A stretch of 64,000 nt of DNA, from positions 1-64,000 of the forward strand of contig JAEZIT010000086.1 of the NCBI GenBank assembly GCA_023436495.1, in the 5' to 3' direction. Below are positions 1 to 9,947 of this stretch, one piece after another (the stretch's first letter is position 1; each line of letters opens with the position of its first letter). A program made the position numbers and the translations under genes. The DNA is from Acidobacteriota bacterium. GTDB taxonomy: Bacteria; Acidobacteriota; Blastocatellia; Pyrinomonadales; Pyrinomonadaceae. Under the pieces are notes generated by a model. It did not search any database, was not told the origin of the DNA, and saw only the letters and a program-made list of their open reading frames with translations.

Positions 1-380
1 CCGAGCGGGCCGGTCGTGATCTCGACCCCGGGCGTGGCCGGATTTTAGGGTTGCCCCGGAGTCTTTGAATGAAGCTGGCGGAAATTTTTAAGTTCGCTCA
101 GCGGCAGATCGTAGCCGGTCAGGTGCAAAAGGCTGTAGATCAGCATCGATCCGTGCCCGGCGGACAGCAGGAACCGGTCCCGGTTGAACCATTTCGGATT
201 TTTGGGATTGTGCCGGAGGAACTTGGTCCAAAGCACATACGCCGACGGCGCCATGCCGAGCGGCAGTCCCGGATGTCCGGAATTTGCCTTCTGCACGGCG
301 TCGAGCGACAGCGTGCGGATGGTGTTGATGCAAAGTTGGTCGAGATCGGTCTTCTTAACGGATTTGGTTGCGGTGCTCAT
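1..380 (-). pseudogene. tkt: Transketolase, N-terminal part, interrupted by an in-frame stop and cut by the window edge
   Basis: Transketolase moves two-carbon ketol units in the non-oxidative pentose phosphate pathway using thiamine diphosphate. The 111 residues before the stop match the family N-terminus closely: SGHPG near residue 34, [19 protein letters not shown], and [10 protein letters not shown]. The stop is TAA at 45-47 where the family has Glu of PGHPE. After it the same frame goes on with family sequence (NPATPGVEITTGPLG) to the window edge. The residue two before the stop is Gln (CAA) where the family has an active-site His. So either the gene is a recent pseudogene or these bases are wrong. 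It lies downstream of a sugar kinase on the same strand, which fits pentose metabolism. The identification is near certain; whether it is functional is open. Confidence 0.88.
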
Positions 381-448
381 AAAGCTATTAATTTATCATA
401 GTGGGCAGATAGGTCACAGACGGCGGACGGCTTTCGCGGAAATTTCGG

Positions 449-1933
449 CTATTCGGACGGCGAATCGATGATCAGATCGTAAAATTTGTCGTGGAGCTTT
501 CGCGCGCGGTTGTAAATTACGCGCCGTTTGCGGTCCGCTTCAAATTGGCGGCCGGGCGGGGTCGGCGTATTTTCGATATTTTCGAGCGCCCCGGCGGTTT
601 CAAGCGCGAGCAGGACGGCGCCGCGTGATGAGGCTTCGCGGGTGTCGGGGAGCGAGAGGTTTATGCCAAGCGTGTCCGCGATTATCTGTGTCCAGACAGG
701 CGAAGCGCGCAGCGCGCCGCCGGACGCAATGACCTCGCGGACTGGTACGACGGTTTTCAATTGGTCAAAGATAGCGGCGAAACGATACGCAACGCCCTCG
801 AGAGCGGCCTGCGTAATGTCTATCTGGTCATGGGAAGATCGAAGGCCGATGATAGCTCCGGCCGCATTTTCGTTATAACCCGTGCTGCGTTCGCCGGCGA
901 TAAACGGCAGGTAAGTGATACCATGTCCGGCCGGAGAACGACGGGCGATCTCGTCTTCGGTATGGTCGTCGTCTTCGGAAATGCGGAGGTTGTCCTTTAG
1001 CCAGCGGTACAGGCCGCCGCCGTCGCTGAGCGCGCCGCCGATGATCACGCGTTTGCGGTCAATGCGATAGCACCAGAGGCCGAGCGGGATGTGTTCGGGC
1101 GGATCGCCCGCGTAAGCGACGCGCATAGCACCGGACGTTCCGATCATCAGGGCGGCTTTTGTGCGTTTGAGGCATCCGGCGCCGATATTGTTCGCCGCGC
1201 CGTCGCCGATCGCGGGAAACCAGCCCGCGTCCTTGAGCCGCGGCCAACGGCGGGCGTATTTTGGTGTTAATTTGAACGTATCCGGCCCTGCGGCGATCGC
1301 GGGTAATGACGAACGTTTGACCTTCAGATATCGAAGCAATTCCGCGTCCCAATCGCATTTACGAATATCGAAAATGCCGGTGCCGGATGCCATGGAAACG
1401 CTTGTCACCGCTTCGCCGAAAAGCCTGGATGCCGCAAGATCGCTCAGCGAAAGCCAACGGGCCGTTCGGCCGAATTCCTTCGGCATTTCCTTTCGGACCC
1501 AGAGCAATTTGGCGGGCCAGAAGCTCGAATGAAAGCGTGCGCCGGTGCGGTTGTGGATCTCGGCCTCGTTGAATCGCCGGCGAAGCGCGGTTACGTGTCC
1601 GCGGCTGCGGGTGTCTGCCCAACCGAAAACCTTCGTCGTCGGCCTGCCGTTGGCGTCGATGCCCATAAGGCTGTGCCAGAAAGACGAAGCCGCGACCCAG
1701 CCGATGGGACGATCGTCACCCGCGGAGCGTTCCAAGACTTCGTCGATCGCGGCAGCGTGTTGTTCGAATGCGTCATCGGCATCGATCTCGGCACCGCCGT
1801 CTTCGGTCACGGCGAGGGTCCGCTCGTTCTTGACCATCGTGTCAGGCAGGACGTTTCCGCGACAGTCGTACAGCGCCGAGCGAACGCTCGACGTGCCTAT
1901 ATCCAGGGCAAGGACCAGAGCGTCCGGCGGCAA
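449..1933 (-). CDS. FGGY-family carbohydrate kinase, gluconokinase/xylulokinase-like
   Basis: This 494-residue cytoplasmic kinase would phosphorylate a sugar or sugar acid with ATP. Its N-terminal actin-fold phosphate loop reads ALDIGTSSVRSALYD. The second domain has MIGTSGAMRV and the late motif GVAYRFAAIFDQL followed by ASGGALRASPVW, the usual FGGY C-terminal ATP-binding region. Length matches the family norm of about 490-510. It lies 68 bp upstream of the transketolase start on the same strand, so a role feeding the pentose phosphate route is likely. FGGY substrate cannot be read safely from sequence; gluconate is a better guess than xylulose because the N-terminal half resembles gluconokinase-type members. 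Confidence 0.85.
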   Translation of the reverse strand: MPPDALVLALDIGTSSVRSALYDCRGNVLPDTMVKNERTLAVTEDGGAEIDADDAFEQHAAAIDEVLERSAGDDRPIGWVAASSFWHSLMGIDANGRPTTKVFGWADTRSRGHVTALRRRFNEAEIHNRTGARFHSSFWPAKLLWVRKEMPKEFGRTARWLSLSDLAASRLFGEAVTSVSMASGTGIFDIRKCDWDAELLRYLKVKRSSLPAIAAGPDTFKLTPKYARRWPRLKDAGWFPAIGDGAANNIGAGCLKRTKAALMIGTSGAMRVAYAGDPPEHIPLGLWCYRIDRKRVIIGGALSDGGGLYRWLKDNLRISEDDDHTEDEIARRSPAGHGITYLPFIAGERSTGYNENAAGAIIGLRSSHDQIDITQAALEGVAYRFAAIFDQLKTVVPVREVIASGGALRASPVWTQIIADTLGINLSLPDTREASSRGAVLLALETAGALENIENTPTPPGRQFEADRKRRVIYNRARKLHDKFYDLIIDSPSE

Positions 1934-1986
1934 TTTGTTTTTGGATCTACTTTTCGGAATAACTGATCAGTGAAAGCTGCTCGCGG

Positions 1987-2292
1987 CTACCGCTGTACGC
2001 CGAGGACCTTTTTGAACCACCATCGAAGCCCGACGAATAGGAACCGCCAATCCTTGAAGAATTCCGGCGGTTTGCCTTCGAAGTAATGCCCGATGAACTG
2101 CAGCACCCAACCGATCACGAACAGCCCGAGCGCGATCCGCCACATACCGCCCGCGAAGAAAGAAACGGGAACCAGCAGGATCGAAACGGCGATCATCGGA
2201 ATGCCGAATGAATGCGTCAGCCGATTGATCGGATGCTGATGACTCTCGGCATATTCTTCGATCCAATCATCCCAGGACCTTCCGCCCATCAT
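1987..2292 (-). CDS. DUF962 / Mpo1-like membrane protein
   Basis: A 101-residue protein with the DUF962 pattern: an N-terminal SWDDWIEEYAESHQHPINRLTH segment, two hydrophobic helices (about residues 30-48 and 50-68), and a C-terminal EFFKDWRFLFVGLRWWFKK tail. The histidines in HQHPINR.TH and GHYFEGK correspond to conserved positions of the family. In yeast, Mpo1 is an iron-dependent dioxygenase acting on 2-hydroxy fatty acids. Most bacterial members have no tested function, so only the family is assigned. It lies between folA and the FGGY kinase in a run of minus-strand genes with short gaps. Confidence 0.8.
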   Translation of the reverse strand: MMGGRSWDDWIEEYAESHQHPINRLTHSFGIPMIAVSILLVPVSFFAGGMWRIALGLFVIGWVLQFIGHYFEGKPPEFFKDWRFLFVGLRWWFKKVLGVQR

Positions 2293-2327
2293 AAGCGTGC
2301 GCCTCCTTTAGTTTTGGCCTTGAGCAA

Positions 2328-2816
2328 TCATACCGCAATGGCGGACGATCTTTGAAAATATTTTACGACGAGCCCGCCGTCCAGAGTTCGCGATTCCGCG
2401 GCGTCGAATCCGTCCAGGAAGCCGACGGGCATAAAGGCGTCAGCGTCGGGAACGGTTTCGGGAATTTCGGTTACGATCCAGCGGTCGATCGCGCCGGCAA
2501 AGCTCTCATAAGTGCGGGCGCCGCCGATGACGTAGATATCGCCCTTCAGGTACTTTCCAAGCGACAGCACTTCGTCGCTGCCGCGCATAAGCAGGACGTC
2601 AGGCCGCGGATCGACCGTCGCAGTTCGGCTAAGGACAATATTCAGCCTGCCGGGCAGCGGGCGGCCGATGGCGTGCCAGGTATTGATGCCCATAACGACG
2701 GCATTTCCGAACGTGGTTTCCTTAAAGAATTTCAGATCGGACGAATAATGCCAGGGCAATTTCCCGTCTTTGCCGATCGCCAGATTTTTCGCAACCGCAA
2801 CAATGCCGATGATCAT
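2328..2816 (-). CDS. folA: Dihydrofolate reductase
   Basis: A 162-residue enzyme that reduces dihydrofolate to tetrahydrofolate with NADPH for one-carbon metabolism. Visible motifs are the N-terminal strand IIGIVAVAKNLAIGKDGKLPWH, the acidic substrate-binding residue in SSDLKFFKETT, the NADPH-binding VMGINTWHAIGRPLPGRLNIVLSR, the glycine pair IYVIGGARTY, and a late DADAFMP. Length is typical (about 160). It starts at the ATG at 2816. No thyA is next to it; the neighbours are a DUF2071 gene upstream and a DUF962 gene downstream, so the grouping looks like co-directional packing, not a folate operon. Confidence 0.95.
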   Translation of the reverse strand: MIIGIVAVAKNLAIGKDGKLPWHYSSDLKFFKETTFGNAVVMGINTWHAIGRPLPGRLNIVLSRTATVDPRPDVLLMRGSDEVLSLGKYLKGDIYVIGGARTYESFAGAIDRWIVTEIPETVPDADAFMPVGFLDGFDAAESRTLDGGLVVKYFQRSSAIAV

Positions 2817-2899
2817 AGATGGATTTTCAACGAAAGCGACCGTAGGAGCAAGCCGACAATGTTCGTAGCGTGCTGTAATTCTATATTCGTTTATCGTTA

Positions 2900-3640
2900 T
2901 TAGCGATCTGCCCGAATGCCGACGGGATGGCTCGAAGAAACGCTGAGCATTTTGCCTTTGAACACCGAAATCTCAGATCCTTTTGCAAGCAGCACGGAGT
3001 AAGGCTCTTGGGCGTTCAGGAATCCGAAACCGCTCCCGTATGTTGCGGCGAAGTCCACCTCGATCGCGGCCGAATCGACCGAGAAGAGCTCCCATTTCGG
3101 GTGTTCGACCTTGTATTCGTCAGTGCGCGCCGTGCCGCGTTTCGTGTAGCCCCAATAATGTTCGATTATGAATTCGCCGTGCGAGCCGGCGGACGGTACG
3201 CCGAGGTTTTCGCCGACGTCGGCGGTAATGCTGTTCGTAAGCCCGCGTTTTTGCCATGTGTACGAAACGTGCCCCGGCGTGCGCGAATTGCTCATACTCC
3301 ATGCCTCGTACGGTTCGCCGTAAAATGTCCGCGCCACCCAGGCGATCGCGGAACGCGGAACGATCTCCTTGACGAAGACAACACCGCGGCGGAGTTCGTC
3401 ACCGGCCTTGTGTTTAACGTAAAACCTCAGATTTACTTCTTCGAAATTGATGTGAAACGGCACGGAGAGGCCGAGGACGCGTGTGTCCAGGAACATGAAG
3501 GCGACAAGGCTGACAAAACACCGGCCGTCGTGCAGATCGAGCTCGATCCCGGCCGGGACGAGCGGTGCGAGCGCCGCCGGGTCGACCTCGTAATTTGCCA
3601 TCAGCAGATCGTGCCATTTGGCCGTCAGAAATTTTCGCAT
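2900..3640 (-). CDS. DUF2071 family protein (YqjF-like), copy 1
   Basis: A 246-residue protein opening with FLTAKWHDLLMANYEVDPAALAPLVPAGIELDLHDGRCFVSLVAFMF, the standard start of DUF2071 proteins, and continuing with VNLRFYVK and GVVFVKEIVPR. No enzyme activity is established for this family. It lies only 3 bp downstream of selB on the same strand, so the two are probably co-transcribed. A distant paralogue is at 55383-56123. No signal peptide or membrane segment is visible, so it should be cytosolic. Confidence 0.8.
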   Translation of the reverse strand: MRKFLTAKWHDLLMANYEVDPAALAPLVPAGIELDLHDGRCFVSLVAFMFLDTRVLGLSVPFHINFEEVNLRFYVKHKAGDELRRGVVFVKEIVPRSAIAWVARTFYGEPYEAWSMSNSRTPGHVSYTWQKRGLTNSITADVGENLGVPSAGSHGEFIIEHYWGYTKRGTARTDEYKVEHPKWELFSVDSAAIEVDFAATYGSGFGFLNAQEPYSVLLAKGSEISVFKGKMLSVSSSHPVGIRADR

Positions 3641-3643
3641 TTG

Positions 3644-5560
3644 TTATTTACGGATCACCCGTTTGTCGCCGGCGCGGATCGTGACCTTTTCGCGGTCGAA
3701 ATATTCGAGCAGCGGGATCGCGAATTTTCGCGAAACGCCCGCGATGTCTTTGAATTTCGGCACGTCGATAAGCCGGTCGGGAGTTCCATCCGCATATTGC
3801 CGAAGCCGTGCGGCCAAGTCGCCGAGCACCGGCGCGGCGAAATAGAAATCTTCCGTAACTTTTATGATCTCGCCCTTATTAACCAGATGCTGCAGCAGCC
3901 GGCGTGTTTCCTGTGTCGAAGCACCGGCGGCAGACGACGTCTCGGCGATCAGGTCGTCGGTTTTCGGCGGCTGAATGCCGGCGGCGACGTATGCCGCGAC
4001 GATGTGCGCCGTGACGGCCTGTTCCCGCGGCGTTAGCTCCGCAGTGTGCGCGGCGGCCCGGAAAACGTCTTGTTCGGAGACGATCGCGCCGATTTGTTCG
4101 AGTTTGGCCGTAACGGTGCGGAAGATCTCGGGTCGGACAAAACGAAACACGCGTTCGCGCAATGTCTCGCGTGAGATGCCGCGAGCCAGCGGATCTTTTT
4201 TATGATGATCCTCGACCGTCGCCAGCATTGTCGAGCTCAGGCGTTCGAATATAGTATTTGTTACCAAGACGCCTTCGGCATCGACGGCAATTCCGGCGCC
4301 TGCGACCTCTTCGACGGCAGCCGCGGCGGTTTGGCGGTTCAGCCCTGTTATCGCCTGAATGTCGGTAATATCAAGCCCGTGATCGCCTGCGTTTTCGATG
4401 TAAAGCCTTATCCTTTCCGAGTCCGTTTCCGCGTCGGCTAGTTTTCTAAGGAAGTTCTCAGCCGCCGCCGCGCCGCGCCGCTTGTGCCGCGACGGTGCGG
4501 GATGCAGTATGCGGCCGCCCGCGATCGTCGCTTGCGGCGAATAGCTGCGGATTACAAAACGGTCGCCGGCGAGCGCAACAACCGGCGATTCGAGCCGAAA
4601 CTGTAGAAACCCTGTTTCACCAGGCGCGATCTCGCCCGCGTCGTTCAGTACCAGCAAGCGGGCAAGGACCTCTGCCGAACCTATGTGAAGGCGGACGCGC
4701 TGCCGCGAGCGAAGAGGACGCGCGTCACGAAGCGCTTCGGCCTCGGCGTCGATCAACTGTGTCGGGCGAAGCACGCCTTTTTCCGCGAGGGTCATTCCAC
4801 GAGAGATGTCGGCATGGTCGATACCGCCGAGGTTTGCCGCCGCGCGCATACCGGCGTGGACCTCTTTTGTATGCCTTCCGTGCGTTTGCAATCCGCGAAG
4901 CCGGACGGGCCGTGCCGCGGGAAGTATCTCTGCTTCCCCGCCTTCGGCCAAACGGCCGGCCGTGACCGTGCCCGTGACGACGGCACCGAAGCCTTTTACA
5001 GAAAAGCTGCGGTCGATCTGTAACCGCGGGACGTTTCGGGAATTTCTCGCCGGCAGCCGTTTGGAAATTTCGACAAGTCTTTCCTTCAGGACATCGAGCC
5101 CCTCGCCGGTTGTCGCGCTCACGGAGACGATCGGCGCGTCTGCGAGAAACGAGCCTTCAGTGAGGCCGGCCGCGTCGAGTTCGGCAAGCTCGAGCATTTC
5201 CGCGTCAACGAGGTCCGATTTTGTAAGGACGATGACCCCATGCCTGATGCCAAGCAGGCGGCAGATCTCAAAATGTTCACGCGTCTGCGGCATTACGCCT
5301 TCGTCGGCGGCGATTATCAGCATAACGGCGTCGATGCCGCTTGCGCCGGCAAGCATGTTCTTTACGAATCGTTCGTGTCCGGGAACGTCTATGAAACCGA
5401 TATGAAGGCCGCCGAATTCGAGTTCGGCAAAGCCGAGGTCGATGGTGATGCCGCGCTGCTTTTCTTCGGGCAGCCGATCGGCATCGACGCCGGTCAGCGC
5501 ACGTATAAGCGCAGTTTTTCCATGGTCGATATGGCCGGCCGTGCCGAGAATAATATCCAT
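3644..5560 (-). CDS. selB: Selenocysteine-specific translation elongation factor
   Basis: SelB brings Sec-tRNA to the ribosome at UGA codons marked by a SECIS hairpin. The 638-residue protein has the GTPase P-loop ([19 protein letters not shown]) at the start, the switch region with [25 protein letters not shown] and the TKSD guanine-specificity motif. EF-Tu-like beta-barrel domains follow, with [16 protein letters not shown]. The last 250 residues form winged-helix repeats, ending [29 protein letters not shown], which is the SECIS-binding C-terminal domain. Length is normal for bacterial SelB (about 600-640). No selA, selD or tRNA-Sec is in the window, so the rest of the pathway must lie elsewhere if it exists. 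Confidence 0.95.
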   Translation of the reverse strand: MDIILGTAGHIDHGKTALIRALTGVDADRLPEEKQRGITIDLGFAELEFGGLHIGFIDVPGHERFVKNMLAGASGIDAVMLIIAADEGVMPQTREHFEICRLLGIRHGVIVLTKSDLVDAEMLELAELDAAGLTEGSFLADAPIVSVSATTGEGLDVLKERLVEISKRLPARNSRNVPRLQIDRSFSVKGFGAVVTGTVTAGRLAEGGEAEILPAARPVRLRGLQTHGRHTKEVHAGMRAAANLGGIDHADISRGMTLAEKGVLRPTQLIDAEAEALRDARPLRSRQRVRLHIGSAEVLARLLVLNDAGEIAPGETGFLQFRLESPVVALAGDRFVIRSYSPQATIAGGRILHPAPSRHKRRGAAAAENFLRKLADAETDSERIRLYIENAGDHGLDITDIQAITGLNRQTAAAAVEEVAGAGIAVDAEGVLVTNTIFERLSSTMLATVEDHHKKDPLARGISRETLRERVFRFVRPEIFRTVTAKLEQIGAIVSEQDVFRAAAHTAELTPREQAVTAHIVAAYVAAGIQPPKTDDLIAETSSAAGASTQETRRLLQHLVNKGEIIKVTEDFYFAAPVLGDLAARLRQYADGTPDRLIDVPKFKDIAGVSRKFAIPLLEYFDREKVTIRAGDKRVIRK

Positions 5561-5614
5561 ACGATTACGCCGGAAATTTTAACACGAATGCAGGAAAACG
5601 CTGTTGAGGTTTGG

Positions 5615-5857
5615 TTATCGCAGGCGAAGCAGGCTTTCGACGGAGATGTCTTCGTCGATAGTTTCCCAATGAATGCCGAGCCCGCCGCCGATAAGCCGCC
5701 AATTTTTACGGATCTTCGGCGATGCGTCCTCGAGACGCGGGAACCATTCGAGCGGGACGGCGATCTCGCGGCCGTCGGCAAGCGTGACGTGCAGTTTGTC
5801 GTTCGAACAAGCCACGTCCACTGCCAGCGGTTGAACATCTACGGAAGCAACGCTCAT
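5615..5857 (-). CDS. DUF2442 domain protein
   Basis: An 80-residue protein with the DUF2442 layout: an early strand (SVDVQPLAVDVACSNDKLHV), then LADGREIAVPLEWFPRL, and a C-terminal NWRLIGGGLGIHWETIDEDISVESLL. The W-x-x-IDEDISVE.LL ending is the family signature. DUF2442 proteins are often found beside DUF4160 proteins in toxin-antitoxin-like pairs. No DUF4160 partner is seen here, so this copy looks solitary. It lies 54 bp upstream of selB on the same strand. Confidence 0.8.
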   Translation of the reverse strand: MSVASVDVQPLAVDVACSNDKLHVTLADGREIAVPLEWFPRLEDASPKIRKNWRLIGGGLGIHWETIDEDISVESLLRLR

Positions 5858-5933
5858 ATAGCTCCAGAAAACCTAGATTAAAGGATACATAATCACGCAA
5901 CCCGCTTGCAAACCCATTTTGTTTCGACACATG

Positions 5934-8045
5934 TCAGCGATTGCCGTTCTCGAACTGTTCAAGCTTTCGATATAGTGTTCTGCGGCCAATGTTTAGCAGC
6001 TCAGACGCCCGCGATTTATCGCCCTCGGTATAATCGAGCGTCGCCTCGATCACCTGGCGTTCGATCTCGTCCATCGAAGCGGGCAAGGCGATCTCGATTC
6101 CGATCGAACGGCCTTCGCCGGCGGCGCGCGCCCTTTCCTGACGTGCCTGCGCGAATGCCTCGAAGGCGCGTTTGCTAATGGCTTCGGGCAGGTCGTCGAG
6201 CTCGATCTGCCTGCCGGAGGCAATGATCACAGAGCGTTCGATCGCGTTTTCGAGTTCGCGGACGTTGCCCGGCCATTCGTAATTTACAAGTGCACGCATC
6301 GCCTCTTTGGAAATACCGGAAACGAAACGTCCGGTCTTCTCCTTATATGTCTCCAAGAAATGGAAGACGAGAAGATGAATGTCTTCGATACGTTCGCGAA
6401 GCGGCGGCAGCGATATGGGGAATACCGACAGACGATAAAACAGGTCCTTTCGAAAACGTCCGTCTTCGACGGCTTGTTCGAGATCGACGTTTGTCGCGGC
6501 GATCACACGCACGTCGGTTTTGATCACGGCGTTTCCGCCGATGCGGGTAAGTTCGCCATCCTGCAGAACGCGAAGCAGCTTGACCTGTGCCTGCAGCGGC
6601 ATCTCGCCGATCTCGTCAAGAAAAAGCGTGCCGCCGTCGGACTCTTCAAATCGGCCGAGCCGCTGAGAGCGGGCATCTGTGAACGCCCCTTTTTCATGGC
6701 CGAACAGTTCGGATTCGAGAAGCGTTTCCGGAATTGCGCCGCAATTTATCTTGACGTACGGTCCGCCGCCGCGTCCGGAATTGTAATGGATTAGATTCGC
6801 CAGCAGTTCCTTGCCCGTGCCCGATTCGCCTTCGATCAGCACCGATGTGTTTGTATCTGCAACATTTATCGCAAGTTCGATGGCGCGGCGGATCGACGCC
6901 GCCTGCCCGATAATGGCGCTTTGCCGCTGGTGCAGTTCGCTTTTTAGGCGCATGACCTCGGCGGAGAGCTGGTCGCGTTCAAGCGCGGTGCCTATCTGGT
7001 CTGCGATACCTTCGACGAGGGCAATATCATGCTGGCCGAACTCACTTTCCTTGCCCCAAACAAAGCCGAGTAGGCCGAACGCCTGGCCGCCGACCCGGAC
7101 CGGAGCGACGAGCGCCGCTTTGCCGCCGAGCTGGGTGTTAAATATGAGCCGGATCGTCAGCGGAAGCTGTGAATCCTTTAACTGAAGCGTTTTGCCGTCA
7201 CGAAGCAGGTCACCGAGCGCCGCGAACGAATCAACGGCCAGCGATTTTCCGTGCTCCTCGATCATACGCAAAACGCGGCTCGGCTTAATTCCTTCGGCGG
7301 CCTTGAACGAGGCGAGCGAGATCTTTTTACCGGCCTGGTCGAGCACGCCGAGGGCCGCGTAATCGGCGCCGACGAGCTCAACTGCCCGTTCGAGAACGCG
7401 TGCCGATACCTCCTTGAAATCAGAGTGTGAATTCAGCGTATTGGCGATCTCAAGCAAGGCGTTCGTCCGCTTGGATTCCTGTTCCTGAGCGACGTAAAGA
7501 CTGGTGTATTGATAGCCGATGGCGAGCTGGTGCGCGATCGATTCGAGAAAGGCGACCTCTTCGTCGAGCCATTCTCGCGGCGAATTCGTGTCGTGCAGGC
7601 CGAGAAGCCCGAGAACTTCACCCTTTAGGACGATCGGGATGACGAGCAGCGACCGCGTTTTCAGCGCCTTGGCAAAGAATTTTACCGTCGGGTCTTTTAC
7701 CCGTCCGGTGTCGTTAATGCGAATGGGCCGCGAGAGATCGAAGTGTTCCTGTAGTTTGTCGAGGCCGAATGGGAACTTGGTGCCGGCGCTTTTCGGGACC
7801 TTTTTGTCCTGGCGCCATTCGTGGCTGATCTTAAGTTCTTTGCCCGGAGTAAGCTGAAGCAGGTCGCACCGATCGGCGTGCATCATTCTGCCGATCTCCG
7901 AGACGACGACGTTCAAAAAACGTTCGAGGTCAATGTTTGTCGGCAGATCATGCGCGAGCCTCTCAATGATAGCTTCGCGAGCGTCCTGCATTTTTGCCCT
8001 GCGCTCAAGCGAAAGAGCCGCCGGGGTCTCGAATTCGATCTTCAT
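5934..8045 (-). CDS. Sigma-54-dependent transcriptional activator with two GAF domains (FhlA/NorR-like)
   Basis: A 703-residue activator for RNA polymerase with sigma-54. Two GAF sensory domains occupy roughly residues 30-190 and 200-360. The AAA+ domain follows, with Walker A GESGTGKE, the sigma-54 contact loop [15 protein letters not shown] (GAFTGA variant GAFTDA), Walker [13 protein letters not shown], and the arginine-finger region [19 protein letters not shown] Fis-type helix-turn-helix closes the protein ([33 protein letters not shown]). I chose the ATG at 8045 over a GTG 24 bp upstream. The signal sensed by the GAF domains cannot be told, and no sigma-54 target operon is evident nearby. 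Confidence 0.9.
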   Translation of the reverse strand: MKIEFETPAALSLERRAKMQDAREAIIERLAHDLPTNIDLERFLNVVVSEIGRMMHADRCDLLQLTPGKELKISHEWRQDKKVPKSAGTKFPFGLDKLQEHFDLSRPIRINDTGRVKDPTVKFFAKALKTRSLLVIPIVLKGEVLGLLGLHDTNSPREWLDEEVAFLESIAHQLAIGYQYTSLYVAQEQESKRTNALLEIANTLNSHSDFKEVSARVLERAVELVGADYAALGVLDQAGKKISLASFKAAEGIKPSRVLRMIEEHGKSLAVDSFAALGDLLRDGKTLQLKDSQLPLTIRLIFNTQLGGKAALVAPVRVGGQAFGLLGFVWGKESEFGQHDIALVEGIADQIGTALERDQLSAEVMRLKSELHQRQSAIIGQAASIRRAIELAINVADTNTSVLIEGESGTGKELLANLIHYNSGRGGGPYVKINCGAIPETLLESELFGHEKGAFTDARSQRLGRFEESDGGTLFLDEIGEMPLQAQVKLLRVLQDGELTRIGGNAVIKTDVRVIAATNVDLEQAVEDGRFRKDLFYRLSVFPISLPPLRERIEDIHLLVFHFLETYKEKTGRFVSGISKEAMRALVNYEWPGNVRELENAIERSVIIASGRQIELDDLPEAISKRAFEAFAQARQERARAAGEGRSIGIEIALPASMDEIERQVIEATLDYTEGDKSRASELLNIGRRTLYRKLEQFENGNR

Positions 8046-8185
8046 CTCAGCAAACGAACCCGGCAGCACCGAGGCTCATTAGCTAATGTGTCGGTTAAGC
8101 AGAATAATGTCAAGTTGACACACGAACGCCTGTGCGTGTTCACTTTTGAACCACGTAAACTGGCGTTATGACATGTCGATTTAGG

Positions 8186-8572
8186 TCAAACTGCGAGATA
8201 TTGATTCAGAACAGGAGTGAGTTCATCGAAATCGAGCGGCTTGTTCAGCACGTCATTACACCCGGCGTCGATCACTTTTGAATGATAAGAATCGTCGTGC
8301 GCGGTTATCGCAATGATCGGCGTTTTTTCGAGTCCTTTATGCCGACGGATCTCGCGGGTAGCGGTCAGCCCATCCATATGCGGCATAGAAATATCCATAA
8401 AAATGAGGTCAGGAGACTGTTCAGAAGCCACACGCAGTGCCTCAAAACCGTCCGCTGCTACAACAACCTCATACCCAAAACTTTCAAGCAGACACCGCAT
8501 AAATTCGCGGCTATCTTCATAGTCTTCAACGACTAGAACCTTTTTTGCACCCTCCATTGAAACCTCGTCCAT
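8186..8572 (-). CDS. Single-domain response regulator (CheY-like)
   Basis: A stand-alone receiver domain of about 128 residues. It has the acidic pair in KKVLVVEDYEDSREF, the phospho-acceptor Asp in PDLIFMDISMPHMDG, the switch Thr in PIIAITAHDD and the conserved Lys in NDVLNKPLDFDEL. There is no output domain, so it should act by protein contact or in a phosphorelay. The open frame extends to 8644, but the ATG at 8572 follows a GGGAAATAAG stretch and places the start directly before the domain; an ATG at 8557 is also possible. No kinase is adjacent. Confidence 0.88.
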   Translation of the reverse strand: MDEVSMEGAKKVLVVEDYEDSREFMRCLLESFGYEVVVAADGFEALRVASEQSPDLIFMDISMPHMDGLTATREIRRHKGLEKTPIIAITAHDDSYHSKVIDAGCNDVLNKPLDFDELTPVLNQYLAV

Positions 8573-8647
8573 CTTATTTCCCGGCTGAAACAAATACGTA
8601 CAGGCGGGCGAATTTCGATTTTCTTGAGGCAAAATGGATGCCAAGGC

Positions 8648-9514
8648 TTACTGTTTGTTGGCCGGGGGAGTGTTCTTTTTACTGTCAGCCGCCGGTTTTT
8701 TCTCGGACGCGGACGGCTTCACATCCTCTTCGGACTTTTCCTCGCCTGCCTCTTCGTCGAAATTCTCTTTCGTATCACGTTCGGAACGCTTGTCATCCTT
8801 TTTCGGTGCGGCGAAATCGATACGCCTTTTGCCCGCTTCGGCCTTATCGAGAAGTTCCTGTGCCTCGATATTTTCAGAATCGAGGTCCACTGCCTTTCTT
8901 AGTGCCGAAACCGCTTCGTGGTATTTAGCCAGCTTGATATATATAGCGCCAAGCTCGGTCTGGTATTCGGTATCTTCGGGCTTGAGCTTTACCGCTTCGC
9001 GAAGCGCCCGTGCGGCGTCTTCGTCTTCGTTTAGCTTGTTGTAGGCGCGCCCCATGTTGTAGTAGGCCGCATCGTCGTCGGGGTTCTTTTCGAGATGTTT
9101 TTTATAGGCTTTCACCGCCTGTTCGAATGCCTTGTCGGAAGCGGACTTTATTTCTTTTGGCTTTTTCTGTTTCGGATCGGGCGTTGGCGTCTCTTCGACG
9201 ACGGCGTTTGATTCGTTTTCAGCCTCGATCAGCGAATAGGCGATACCGAGCCGAAAATACGCTTCGGCAAGGTCGGGGTCGAGTTCGGTCGCCCGCTTTA
9301 GTACCTCGACAGCCTGCTCGGTCTGGTTTACGTCGAGCAGCCTGATGCCTTCCGCCAAGGCGGCGTTCGCGTCCGTTATCTCGGACGGCGCCGCAGCTGT
9401 ATTCGCGGCATCCGCGGCCGTATTCGAAACGTTCGCGTTCGAATCACCGTCGCCGGTGCATCCTGAACAAAAAACGGCAAACAACAGGATTGCCGCACTT
9501 AGTGAAACCTTCAT
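8648..9514 (-). CDS. TPR-repeat lipoprotein
   Basis: A 288-residue exported protein. The start at 9514 gives a lipoprotein signal peptide (MKVSLSAAILLFAVFCSGC), with the lipidated Cys at residue 19. An Asn/Ala-rich spacer follows, then about four tetratricopeptide repeats recognisable by A..L..G..L.......A and Y...G..Y motifs (NAALAEGIRLLDVNQTEQAV, LAEAYFRLGIAYSLI, AAYYNMGRAYNKLNEDEDAA, TEYQTELGAIYIKLAKYHEA). The last 60 residues are very charged and low in complexity (Lys/Glu/Asp/Pro). It is likely a membrane-anchored scaffold. The open frame continues upstream to 9814, but that part overlaps the HIT gene and has no signal peptide. Confidence 0.85.
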   Translation of the reverse strand: MKVSLSAAILLFAVFCSGCTGDGDSNANVSNTAADAANTAAAPSEITDANAALAEGIRLLDVNQTEQAVEVLKRATELDPDLAEAYFRLGIAYSLIEAENESNAVVEETPTPDPKQKKPKEIKSASDKAFEQAVKAYKKHLEKNPDDDAAYYNMGRAYNKLNEDEDAARALREAVKLKPEDTEYQTELGAIYIKLAKYHEAVSALRKAVDLDSENIEAQELLDKAEAGKRRIDFAAPKKDDKRSERDTKENFDEEAGEEKSEEDVKPSASEKKPAADSKKNTPPANKQ

Positions 9515-9540
9515 ATGTCTGAAACCCACGGATCCGCGGC

Positions 9541-9891
9541 CTATCCCGGAGGAAAGACGAACGGCCGGCCGCCGAGCAGGTGGACGTGAAGATGAAAGAC
9601 CGTTTGTCCGCCATCGGCGTTCGTATTTATCACGACGCGGTAGCCGTCGTCCGAAAACCCTTTTTCCCGTGCTATTTCGGCCGCGGTCAGCAGCAAATGC
9701 CCGAGTAGTTCCTTGTTGCCTTCGCGTGCGGTATCGAGCGAATCGACATGCTCTCGCGGCACTACCAGCACATGTGTCGGCGCCTGCGGACTTATATCGT
9801 TGAACGCAAAACACCGATCGTCCTCATAAAGCTTGGATGACGGTATTTCACCCGCAACTATCTTGCAAAAAAGGCAATCTTCCCTGGTCAT
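9541..9891 (-). CDS. Histidine-triad (HIT) nucleotide-binding protein, HinT-like
   Basis: A 116-residue purine nucleoside phosphoramidase-type protein. The C-terminal triad reads HLHVHLLGG, matching HxHxHxx. The N-terminus CLFCKIVAGEIPSSKLYEDDRCFAFNDI is the standard HinT opening, with CxxC. The middle has PTHVLVVPREHVDSL. Length equals the family norm (110-120). It lies 27 bp upstream of the TPR lipoprotein and downstream of murA on the same strand. The in vivo substrate is unknown in most bacteria. Confidence 0.93.
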   Translation of the reverse strand: MTREDCLFCKIVAGEIPSSKLYEDDRCFAFNDISPQAPTHVLVVPREHVDSLDTAREGNKELLGHLLLTAAEIAREKGFSDDGYRVVINTNADGGQTVFHLHVHLLGGRPFVFPPG

Positions 9892-9947
9892 AACGGATTC
9901 GATAATTAAATCATAAACGGCCGTGATTTGTTAAACGCGGCAATGCT

